From Phycisphaerales bacterium (GTDB lineage: Bacteria > Planctomycetota > Phycisphaerae > Phycisphaerales > UBA1924): a stretch of DNA of 44,389 bases. The notes under the pieces were generated by a model. It saw only the letters and a list, made by a program, of their open reading frames with translations. It ran no database searches and was not told the origin of the DNA. Of this stretch, positions 8,195 to 15,864 are shown piece after piece. The position numbers were made by a program, and so were the translations under genes. Position 1 is the stretch's first letter; the number at the start of each line of letters is the position of its first letter. The stretch lies in NCBI GenBank assembly GCA_016742075.1, contig JACVCL010000009.1, forward strand, positions 1-44,389. The letters are read 5' to 3'.

Positions 8195-11100
8195 CTACTT
8201 CTTCCTGGGCTTCAGAAGGTCGTTGAGCAGATCGCCGCCGACGTTCCTGATGTTCTCCTCGATGAGCTTGCCGGCGTCGATCGAGATCTTTGGTGAGTCG
8301 GTCGGGCCGCTGAGGGTCATGGGGATGGTGGCGCCGGCCTGGGTCTTCTTGCCGCCGAGGATCGACTGGGCCAGCCGCTCGGCGGGCACCAGGATGATCA
8401 TCTCCTGGATGGTGCTGGTGGGGATGTCGACGGCGGCACGCTCGATGATGAGGTTGAACTCTCCGACGGGGAAGGCGACGTTGCCGTAGCGGGCGACGCC
8501 GTTGGTGATGGTGATGTCGAAGGGCTGGATGCGCTGGAAGACCTTGCCGCCGGCCTTGCCGCCCAGGCCGCTGAGCACCTGGCCCATGAACTCTGAGGAC
8601 TGGAAGCTCATCTCGCCGAGGTCGAAGCGGACCTTGCCGTTGAGGCTGCGGAGGTCGCCGCTGAGCGGGTAGGCGATCGAATCGACGGTGACGACGGTGG
8701 GGCGCTCGTCGCCGGGCCGCTTCTCGAAGACGGTGAGGAAGGGCATGATCTTCGAGAACATGCGTCGGGAGAGGTCGGGCGAGATGCGGGTGAGCTTGGC
8801 GTCGGTGGGCGGGGCCGAGGTGAAGACGCCGTTGGTGATGCGGCCCGAGATGTCGGCCGAGCCGTAGTCGGTGGCGCGGAAGACGGCGGCGATGGCGCCG
8901 CCGTCGCCGGGGGTGGCGGCGGGCTTGAGGGCCAGTTGCTGGGTCTGGATATCGGCGACGACGCGCGGGCCGAGGAGTGCCAGCAGGCGTCCCTGCTGCT
9001 TGCCGAGGGCGTCGAGCAGGGCGGTGGGCAGGTCGCCCTTGACCTGGGCGGTGACGCGGGCGGCGTCGGTGCTGAAGTTGCCCGCGGCGTCCTGAAGGCC
9101 GACGACCTGTCCGGTGGCGTTGATGCGCGAGGCGTCCGGGCCGGCCGCGTTCTGGAGCTGGAACTGCACGACGCCCGGCCCGGCCGTCTGGGCCGAGCCC
9201 TGAAGGGCGCCGAGGGGCACGGGCACGGACGGGGCCTGCTGGGCCCGCGCTCCGGCCCGGGCGCCGCCGAGCTGGCCGAGCACGCCGGCGGGGCCGGAGG
9301 CCTGCGGTTCCTCGCGGATGAGGAAGGTGACGGGCGAGGTGGCCAGTTTCGCCGAAAGTTCGAGCCCGCCGCCGCCCTGGGCGAGCGGGAGGGCCAGGCG
9401 CTCGACGTTGGCGTCGATGCGGACGGGCTCGTTGATGGCGATGGGTGCGGGCGAGCCGTCACCGGGGGCGAGCAGGGCCTCGGCCACCTGCGGGTCGAGC
9501 GTCCACTGGACGCGGGTGTCGCCGGTGCGCTGGATGCTGCCCGGGGCGTACCTCAGGGCCGCGGCGGCCTGGAGCTTGGGCGACTGAACCTTCGCGGCGA
9601 TGTTCTGGGCGCCGCCGGCGGCGGGGGTGATGCCGGCGTCGAGGCTGAAGGCGCCGCCGAGGGTCTTCTCGATCAGGCCGTTGCGGCGGAGCATGCGGTC
9701 GAGGGCGGCGGCGTTGCCGTTGGCGATCTTGAGGTTGAGCGGGGCGCCCGCGTCGATCGGGTAGCGTCCGCCGCCCTCGACCTGCCCGACGGGCTCGCCG
9801 GTGGCGGGGTCGAACACCGAAGCGGCGAGGGCGAGGTTGGAGGCTCCGCCGCCGGCCGCGGAAGAGGTGATGCGCAGGCCGCGGAGGCCGAGGTCCCCGG
9901 GCTGCTGGCCCAGGGGGAGGTTGCGCAGCACCAGATCGTCGGCCGAGGTGATGGCGGCGGTGGCGGGGATGGGGAGCGGGGCCGGCTGGCCCGGCGGGGT
10001 GTTCAGGGCGATCGAGACCGGTGAGGCCTCGACGGTGAGGCGGGCGGGGGCACCGAGGGCCGGGCGTGGCGAGAGGGTGGGGGCGAAGCGGGCGGCGGCG
10101 GCGTCAACGAGCCCGGGCGTGACCTGGGCATCGACCTTGGTGGGCCCCACCGAGAGCGCATCGCCGGCGAGGGTGGCCGAGGTGGCGGCCTGCAGGCGCG
10201 GGCTCTTGGCGGTGATCTGGGCCGAGCGGGTCGGTCCCGAGGGGCCGGGGCGGGAATCGGCGGCGATGTTGAGGTCGAGGGCCTCGCCGACGAGCTCGCT
10301 GACGAGGCGGGTGTTGTCCTTGAGGAACGGCGCGGCGAGGGCCACGGGGACGTTGGCGAGAGTGATGGGCCCGCTGATAGAGGCGGCGGTGGCGTCGATG
10401 GCGCCGGCGGCGTTGAGCATGCCGCTGAACTTGAGGTCGGAGCTGATCTGCATCGGCCGGCCGGCGTTCTCGGCGCTGGAGGTGAGCTTCACGGTGCCGG
10501 AGCCGCCCCGGGCCCACGCGAGGTCGGCGGTGAGCGAGCGGATGCCGACATCCTGCGGGCCGGCCCCGGGGACGTCGACGGAGGCGCCGAGCTCGGCGAC
10601 CTCGGCGCGGGCCGCGGCGGTGAACGTGGGCAGGAGCGGGCGGCCGGGCTGATACTCGGCGTCGAGGCCGCTGACGACGAGGCGCACGAGTCCGGCGCCA
10701 CCGAGTCCGCGGAAGCGGGCGGGCGGGGCCGAACCGGGGGCGGGGGCGGCCGCGACGGCGTTGAGCGCCTCGGCCGGGCGGAGCAGCTCGGCGGTGAAAC
10801 CGGACTGCTCGGCGGTGCGGATGCGGAGGCCGTTCTCGCCGATCTTCTCGAGGCTGAGGACGCCCGAGGCGTTCAGACCCGGGCTCTGGAGCGAGAGACG
10901 GGCGGTGTTGGCGCCCGGTGAGGCGCCGGGCAGACCCTCGACGCGGAGCTGGAGCGCATCGCCCAGCACGGCGCGGGCCTGGCGCTCGGCGTCGGGCCCG
11001 GCGAGGGCCGCGAGGCGCGTGGGCACGCCGGTGACCTCGATGGCGCCGACGGGCTGGAGCGGGCCGATGGCGACGGTGCCGGGCTGCTTGCCGGGAACGA

Positions 11101-13144
11101 TCAGGCCGGGCAGGCGCATCTCGCCGAGGGCGCGCATGGGCTGGCCGCCGGAGTCGATGCGCCAGTCGAGCTTCACGGTGGGGTCGGACTTGCCGGGGTC
11201 GATGGAGACACGGGTGTCGATGCTCTGAAGGTTCAGGGGCGGCGTGCCGGCGGAGCGGGCGGGGTCGTCGAGCGACAGGCGCAGCTCGCCCACCGCGACG
11301 GTGGCGCTGGCGGAGGTGCGGGCGAGGTCGGGCTGGCCCCGGACGATCGGGACGAAGAAGGTGGGCACGTCGATGACGGCCAGGCCGTCGCCGGAGAGGC
11401 GGCGGGCGAGGTCGGGGCCGCCGAAGGCGCGAAGCAGGTAGCCCGCGGCCTCGGACTGGACCTTCAGGCCCTTCTCCCGCGACTGCACGCGGTCGATGTC
11501 GTACGAGGCGTCGAGCCAGAGGCTGGTTTTGGGCGAGGCGAGAGTGGCGGAGAGGTAGAGCGAGCCGGGCTCGATCTCGGCGAGGGACTTGGCGGCCTCG
11601 GGCGAGGTGCCGGAGCGCGACTTGATGTCGGCGGCGGTGACGACGCCGGCCTTGAGCTCGACGGTCACGGCGTCGCCGAGGGCCTGGGCGAGGTCGAGCG
11701 GCCGGCCGTCGGAGGCGGTGACCCGGGAGGCGAAAGGCTGGAGCAGGGCGACGGGCACGCGGTCGAGGGTGATCTTGCCGCGGTAGGCGCCCTGGGCGGG
11801 CATGCCCTTGTCGCCGATGGCGAGGCGGCCCTGGCTGTCGAGCGGCTCGGCGGCCGAGAGATCGACAGAGATGGCGCCGGCGTCGACACCGTCGTACTGC
11901 GTGGTGACGCGGCCGATGAGGCCGAGGCCCGACTTGAGGTCGGGGGTCGAGAGGGTGAACTGGCCGGGGCTGACGCGGAAATTTCTGGGGCGGTCGTCGG
12001 CGGGGGTCTTGAGCGTGCCGGCGATGTCGGTGGTGGCGATGACCGCGTTGATGCGCGAGCCGCGGAGATCAACCCCCGCGCCGGCCGAGCCCGGGCGGAG
12101 GGGCACGTCGAGCTCGGTGACGGTGAAGCTGACGCCGGGCCTGCCGGAGAAGGCGACGGTGATCTCGCCCTGCGAGGCCGAGCGGAGCGCGGCGTCGGGG
12201 ACGAGGGTTCGGACGGTGAAGGGCTTGGCCGGGTCGGCCAGGACGAGGCGGCCGTTGCTGATGCGGACGCCGCCGGAGACCTCCAGCGACTGGTCGGCGG
12301 GCGCCGCGGCCACGGGGGGGGCGCCGGCCGGGGCGGCGAGGAACATGCCGGCGAGGGCGTCGACGTCGGTGGCGGCCATGCCCGCCGAGATGCTCGCGTC
12401 GAGGGTGGCGGAGTCGAGGGCGAGCGAGCCGTCGGGGTTGGTGAGCTTGTCGGCCTTCAGCGTGGCGCTGAGGGGCCGGGGCTGGGCGCCGACGACCTGG
12501 CCCTTGATCTCGGCCGTCACCGGAGAGGCGTTGGCGAAGGCGGCGCTGGCGGTGAGGTCCTTGACGCCGATGACCCGCGAGGGCTGGCCGGCCTTGGCGG
12601 CGGTGGTGAAGGTGGCTTCGAGCTTGTCAACGTCGACGCGGAACCTCAGATCTTTGGGAAGGCGGAAGGGCTCGGCGGGCGTGGAGGTCGCGGGCGGCGC
12701 GGCGCCGGGACCGGTCGCGGGGCCGGGGCGGGCCGCGATGGCGCGCTGGAGGTTGGTCCCGCCGGCGGGGTCCTCCTTCACGTCGAGCTTGCCGGAGAGC
12801 TTGATGGCGCCGAGGTCTCGCCCGCCGAGGGCCACGCCGATGAGCGAGGTGGAAGCGTCGAGGTCGAAGGTGCCGACGACGGCGCCCGCGGGGTCGCGGA
12901 GCACGACGTTGCCGACGCGCTGCGGGCCCGTCCAGGCGAGATCGATCGAGCCGACGTCGACCCGCCCCTGGATGCTGTTGCCGGCGGCGCTCTCGATCGC
13001 GGACTTCACGAAGCCGGAGGCGATCCGGAGGCCGAAGAGCCACACCCCGGCGACGAGCAGCACGATCGCCACGACGATGCCGACGAGGAGCTTCTTGAGC
13101 ACCCCGCCGCGACGCGCGGGGGATGCGGGGGTCTTGGTCGCCAT
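8195..13144 (-). CDS. Giant AsmA/TamB-like membrane-anchored protein
   Basis: A 1649-residue protein with one N-terminal membrane segment (about residues 19-38, preceded by RR and KK), then a very long chain of short amphipathic beta strands rich in Ala/Gly/Pro and Asp. Many repeats of the form DLSAxxPL, xGxIxL and PLxxGAL fit the beta-taco/groove fold of AsmA, TamB and other bridge-like lipid-transfer proteins. The C-terminal 110 residues (ending GPTDSPKISID, then an amphipathic helix and KPRKK) look like the AsmA C-terminal region. By family analogy it would sit across the periplasm and move phospholipids or assist outer-membrane assembly. The start at 13144 is fixed by GGAGG at 13151-13155 with 6-nt spacing; an upstream ATG at 13168 is less likely. 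No tamA or omp gene is adjacent. The assignment is by architecture, so moderately sure. Confidence 0.75.
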   Translation of the reverse strand: MATKTPASPARRGGVLKKLLVGIVVAIVLLVAGVWLFGLRIASGFVKSAIESAAGNSIQGRVDVGSIDLAWTGPQRVGNVVLRDPAGAVVGTFDLDASTSLIGVALGGRDLGAIKLSGKLDVKEDPAGGTNLQRAIAARPGPATGPGAAPPATSTPAEPFRLPKDLRFRVDVDKLEATFTTAAKAGQPSRVIGVKDLTASAAFANASPVTAEIKGQVVGAQPRPLSATLKADKLTNPDGSLALDSATLDASISAGMAATDVDALAGMFLAAPAGAPPVAAAPADQSLEVSGGVRISNGRLVLADPAKPFTVRTLVPDAALRSASQGEITVAFSGRPGVSFTVTELDVPLRPGSAGAGVDLRGSRINAVIATTDIAGTLKTPADDRPRNFRVSPGQFTLSTPDLKSGLGLIGRVTTQYDGVDAGAISVDLSAAEPLDSQGRLAIGDKGMPAQGAYRGKITLDRVPVALLQPFASRVTASDGRPLDLAQALGDAVTVELKAGVVTAADIKSRSGTSPEAAKSLAEIEPGSLYLSATLASPKTSLWLDASYDIDRVQSREKGLKVQSEAAGYLLRAFGGPDLARRLSGDGLAVIDVPTFFVPIVRGQPDLARTSASATVAVGELRLSLDDPARSAGTPPLNLQSIDTRVSIDPGKSDPTVKLDWRIDSGGQPMRALGEMRLPGLIVPGKQPGTVAIGPLQPVGAIEVTGVPTRLAALAGPDAERQARAVLGDALQLRVEGLPGASPGANTARLSLQSPGLNASGVLSLEKIGENGLRIRTAEQSGFTAELLRPAEALNAVAAAPAPGSAPPARFRGLGGAGLVRLVVSGLDAEYQPGRPLLPTFTAAARAEVAELGASVDVPGAGPQDVGIRSLTADLAWARGGSGTVKLTSSAENAGRPMQISSDLKFSGMLNAAGAIDATAASISGPITLANVPVALAAPFLKDNTRLVSELVGEALDLNIAADSRPGPSGPTRSAQITAKSPRLQAATSATLAGDALSVGPTKVDAQVTPGLVDAAAARFAPTLSPRPALGAPARLTVEASPVSIALNTPPGQPAPLPIPATAAITSADDLVLRNLPLGQQPGDLGLRGLRITSSAAGGGASNLALAASVFDPATGEPVGQVEGGGRYPIDAGAPLNLKIANGNAAALDRMLRRNGLIEKTLGGAFSLDAGITPAAGGAQNIAAKVQSPKLQAAAALRYAPGSIQRTGDTRVQWTLDPQVAEALLAPGDGSPAPIAINEPVRIDANVERLALPLAQGGGGLELSAKLATSPVTFLIREEPQASGPAGVLGQLGGARAGARAQQAPSVPVPLGALQGSAQTAGPGVVQFQLQNAAGPDASRINATGQVVGLQDAAGNFSTDAARVTAQVKGDLPTALLDALGKQQGRLLALLGPRVVADIQTQQLALKPAATPGDGGAIAAVFRATDYGSADISGRITNGVFTSAPPTDAKLTRISPDLSRRMFSKIMPFLTVFEKRPGDERPTVVTVDSIAYPLSGDLRSLNGKVRFDLGEMSFQSSEFMGQVLSGLGGKAGGKVFQRIQPFDITITNGVARYGNVAFPVGEFNLIIERAAVDIPTSTIQEMIILVPAERLAQSILGGKKTQAGATIPMTLSGPTDSPKISIDAGKLIEENIRNVGGDLLNDLLKPRKK

Positions 13145-13150
13145 GGGGAA

Positions 13151-13155
13151 CCTCC
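13151..13155 (-). promoter_or_regulatory. Ribosome binding site of the AsmA/TamB-like gene
   Basis: GGAGG on the minus strand lies 6 nt before the ATG at 13144. It decides against the upstream in-frame ATG at 13168, which would place this site inside the coding sequence. Confidence 0.75.
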
Positions 13156-13318
13156 GAAAAAGCCGCACCTCGGGGCCGACCGGCCGCGGGACCGGAGATC
13201 CGTACAGAATCCGACCGATCGTCCGCCAGAGCGGGCGCGTGAGCCGACTGTAGTTCTACCGGTTGGCGGGCGGCGCGGGGGTGCGGGGCGGCGTCGGACC
13301 GGGGGGGAAGTTTGCGGG

Positions 13319-14509
13319 TTAGTCGACGGCCACCTTGGCCTTGCCTGAGAGCCTGAGCATGCGGTCGAGGGCCAGCAGCGCCGGGGCGCGGGCGTCGTCG
13401 TGCACTTTCACCTGGTTGACGACCTTGCCCTCGGCCAGATGGTCGAGGGCCCAGAGCAGGTGGGGCTCATCGATGCGGTACATGGTGGTGCAAAGGCACT
13501 GGCAGTCGCTGAGGATGCGGACGTGCACGCCCCGCGGCTCGGCCTCGCGGGCCAGGCGGTTGACCAGGTGCACCTCGGTGCCCACGGCCCAGCGCGAGCC
13601 CGCCTGGGCCTTGCGGATCGTTTCGATGATGAACTCGGTCGAGCCGGCGAGGTCGGCGAGGTCGACTACTTCTTTGCAGCACTCGGGGTGGACGAGAATC
13701 TTCGCGGCCGGATCTCTCTCCCGGATCTCGCGGCAGTGCTCGGGACGGAAGAGCTTGTGCACCGAGCAGTGCCCGGCCCAGAGGATGACCTTGGCCGAGG
13801 CCAGGGCCTCGGGGGTTGCGCCGCCGAGCTTCTTGCCGCGGCGGCTGGCCTTGGGGTCGTAGAGGACGGCTTCGCGGGCGACATCGAGGCCGAATCCCAC
13901 GGCGGTGTTTCGGCCCAGGTGCTGGTCGGGCAGGAAGAGGATTTTGAGCTGCTCTCCCGAGCCCAGGGGCTGGTCGCCGCCGGCCAGAGCCCACCGGAAG
14001 ACCTGCCTGGCGTTGCTCGATGTGCAGCAGGCCCCGCCGTGGGCGCCGACGAAGGCCTTGATGGCCGCGGTGGAGTTCACGTACGTGATGGGGATGATCC
14101 GGCCGGACCAGCCTTGCTCGGCGAGGGCCTCGTGGATGGACCCCCAGGCCTCGACGGCGTCGTCGTAGGCGGCCATGTCGGCCATCGAGCAGCCGGCCGA
14201 CAGGTCGGGCAGGATGACCTTGGTGCCCGGAGGGGCGAGCAGGTCGGCGGATTCGGCCATGAAGTGGACGCCGCAGAACACCACGAACTCGGCCTTCTGC
14301 TGGCGGACCCGCTCGGCGGCGAGCTGGCTGAGTTTGAGGGAGTCGCCGGTGAAATCGGCGTGGCGGATGATCTCGTCCACCTGATAATGGTGCCCGAGGA
14401 TGACCAGCCGGTGGCCGAGTTCCTGCCGACGGCGCGCGATGGCCTCGGCCCGCTCGTCGGGCCCCATCCGGAGGTATCGGTCGGGCAAGGCCGGCTGCCA
14501 GAGGTGCAT
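13319..14509 (-). CDS. nadA: Quinolinate synthase
   Basis: A 396-residue enzyme that condenses iminoaspartate with dihydroxyacetone phosphate to quinolinate, in de novo NAD synthesis. It carries a [4Fe-4S] cluster. Candidate ligands are C107 in SAGCSMADM, C277/C278 in HPECCKE and the C336-x-C338-x-C340 group in SDCQCLCTT. Other family signatures are LGHHYQ near 38-43, TGDSL near 54, ITYVNSTAAIKA near 141-152 and LPDQHLGRN near 193-201. The length is normal for the longer NadA type, and the ATG start sits where the family begins. nadB and nadC are not in the window. It lies upstream of the AsmA-like gene on the same strand (174 bp) and downstream of the PilZ gene (106 bp). Confidence 0.96.
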   Translation of the reverse strand: MHLWQPALPDRYLRMGPDERAEAIARRRQELGHRLVILGHHYQVDEIIRHADFTGDSLKLSQLAAERVRQQKAEFVVFCGVHFMAESADLLAPPGTKVILPDLSAGCSMADMAAYDDAVEAWGSIHEALAEQGWSGRIIPITYVNSTAAIKAFVGAHGGACCTSSNARQVFRWALAGGDQPLGSGEQLKILFLPDQHLGRNTAVGFGLDVAREAVLYDPKASRRGKKLGGATPEALASAKVILWAGHCSVHKLFRPEHCREIRERDPAAKILVHPECCKEVVDLADLAGSTEFIIETIRKAQAGSRWAVGTEVHLVNRLAREAEPRGVHVRILSDCQCLCTTMYRIDEPHLLWALDHLAEGKVVNQVKVHDDARAPALLALDRMLRLSGKAKVAVD

Positions 14510-14615
14510 CGGCAGAGGTTAGGCGCGCGGTGCGGAGGGCCCCGCGGCGGGGTGCCGGCGCCGATGGGGCCGAGCCGGTGCGGATCGGGAGGTGTGCGGG
14601 CGCGCCGGGAGGCGT

Positions 14616-14966
14616 TCAGGCGGCGCGGCGGGCCGACTGGGGCGCGACGAACTCGACCCCGATGGCCTGGTGGGCGTCATCGATCACCGTGACCCGGCGG
14701 ACGACGGCGCGGACGAGGCTGGAGTCGGCGAGGACGGGCTGATGGCTCCAGGCGACGGCGACATCGAGCTCGTCGCCCGGAGCAAAGGGGCGGCCGCGGT
14801 CGATGCGGAGGAGGGCGCCGCCGTCGGAGACGTCGGCGGTCTCGCCGGGCGAGAAGCGGAGCGAGCGGCGGTCGAGCACCTTGCAGGGCCGGGCGACCGC
14901 GGTGCGGGCGGAGCGTCGCCGCTCGGGCGGGGCGGTGCGATCAGCGGGGTCTTCATGGTTGGGCAT
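14616..14966 (-). CDS. PilZ-domain protein (probable c-di-GMP receptor)
   Basis: A 116-residue single-domain protein. The N-terminal RRRSAR (about 17-22) and the later DVSDGG (about 45-50) correspond to the RxxxR and D/NxSxxG motifs that bind cyclic di-GMP in PilZ domains. The rest is strand-rich with alternating Val/Leu, as expected for the six-stranded barrel; the very end is basic (SARRAA). PilZ proteins relay c-di-GMP to motility, secretion or polysaccharide enzymes. With a flagellar and glycosyltransferase region starting about 900 bp away, a motility or polysaccharide role is plausible but not shown. The gene is transcribed leftward toward nadA. Confidence 0.8.
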   Translation of the reverse strand: MPNHEDPADRTAPPERRRSARTAVARPCKVLDRRSLRFSPGETADVSDGGALLRIDRGRPFAPGDELDVAVAWSHQPVLADSSLVRAVVRRVTVIDDAHQAIGVEFVAPQSARRAA

Positions 14967-15344
14967 GCGCGGGCTCCGCGGCGGGCTTCGGCCCGGTCGG
15001 AGCGGCCGGGCCGAGGCCCGAGTGGCTTATCGACCCGCCGGGGGGCCTGGATCAGCGGCGGCGGGCGGTTTTTCCGGGTCTTTTGACCGGTCCGGGGTTG
15101 CCGGGCGGGGGTGGGAGGGCGGGCGGTGGATCGTGGGAGGGCTGATTTTCAAGGGTTTTTGCCCCTGCGATCGGTCCTGGAGGCCAAAAACATCGGGGAA
15201 AACAGCAGTTTTTGTTGCTGGGCGGTCGAAAACCCCTTGTCATCCCGGAGAAACCCGCGTAGATACGAGGGATCAGAGGAAGCGCACGGAGTTGTGCGCC
15301 TGAGAGTCCGGTGCCAAGGACGCCAAGTCCAAACGGAGTTGAAC
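14967..15344. other. Divergent intergenic region between the PilZ and HU genes
   Basis: This 378-bp gap holds the HU promoter at its right end (see 15237-15265) and presumably the PilZ promoter at its left. The left half is GC-rich with runs of G/C; the right half is unusually A/T-rich for this genome (AAAAACATC, GTTTTTGTT), as expected of an upstream element before a strong promoter. An 8-bp palindrome GACCGGTC lies near 15085. No open frame or RNA gene is convincing. Confidence 0.6.
15237..15265 (+). promoter_or_regulatory. Sigma70-type promoter of the HU gene
   Basis: TTGTCA (15237-15242) and TAGATA (15260-15265) are separated by exactly 17 nt. Each box matches the consensus in most positions, and A/T-rich sequence precedes it. 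Transcription should start near 15272, giving a leader of about 73 nt before the ATG at 15345. This is the best promoter match I found in the window, fitting an abundant nucleoid protein. Confidence 0.7.
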
Positions 15345-15737
15345 ATGGCCGCCAAGACCAAGAAGCCCGCCAAGAAAGCCGCCACCGCCGCCCCGAAGCT
15401 CGACCTGAAGAAGCCCGTGAAGATCACGCCGGCCTCCAAGGCCCGCACCAAGGGCGAGGTCTACAAGACCATCGCCGCGCACGCCGGCCTGCACCACCGC
15501 GACGTGCAGGGCGTTCTGCACGTGATGGGCTCGATGATCGCGGCCGACCTCTCGAAGAACGGCCCCGGCGTGTTCAACGTGCCGGGCATGATGCGCGTCA
15601 TGGTGCAGCGCAAGCCCGCGACCAAGGCCCGCGAGGGTGTCAACCCCTTCACGGGCGAGAAGATGATGTTCAAGGCCAAGCCGGCCCGGAACGTCGTCAA
15701 GGTCCGCCCCCTCAAGGGCCTGAAGGACATGGTCTGA
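15345..15737 (+). CDS. HU-family DNA-binding protein with basic N-terminal tail
   Basis: A 130-residue nucleoid protein. Residues 1-38 are a Lys/Ala-rich, histone-H1-like tail (KKPAKKAATAA type). From about residue 39 the DNABII fold begins: helix pair (KGEVYKTIAAHAGL...VQGVLHVMGSMIAADL), then the beta-arm region with GVFNVPGMMRVMVQRKPATKAREGVNPFTGEKM, and the closing VKVRPLKGLK. The arm contains the NPFTGE type of turn seen in HU/IHF relatives of planctomycetes. It should bind and bend DNA with little sequence preference; the tail adds non-specific affinity. GGAG at 15335-15338 supports the ATG start. It has its own promoter and terminator, so it is a single-gene unit. Confidence 0.92.
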   Translation: MAAKTKKPAKKAATAAPKLDLKKPVKITPASKARTKGEVYKTIAAHAGLHHRDVQGVLHVMGSMIAADLSKNGPGVFNVPGMMRVMVQRKPATKAREGVNPFTGEKMMFKAKPARNVVKVRPLKGLKDMV

Positions 15738-15795
15738 CCGTCGGCTGACCGCGGACGCCCGGGCTTGTACCGGGCTCCAATTCGGAATTCCACCA

Positions 15796-15829
15796 GCCCG
15801 GCCGCCCCGCGCGGCCGGGCCGTGTTTTT
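15796..15829 (+). terminator. Rho-independent terminator of the HU gene
   Basis: A 10-bp perfect stem (15796-15805 with 15811-15820), 5-nt loop, then CGTGTTTTT. It lies 58 bp after the HU stop and 35 bp before the first glycosyltransferase gene, separating the two transcripts. Confidence 0.85.
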
Positions 15830-15864
15830 GCCGGTGCGCATCGGCGCGGGCCGATGTTCCGGGA

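Noticed and set aside
15027-15034. TTATCGAC on the plus strand (GTCGATAA on the minus strand), 7 of 8 bases of a FliA-type -10 box upstream of the PilZ gene
   Set aside because: No TAAA-type -35 lies 15 nt further upstream. A single box is too weak to call a flagellar promoter.
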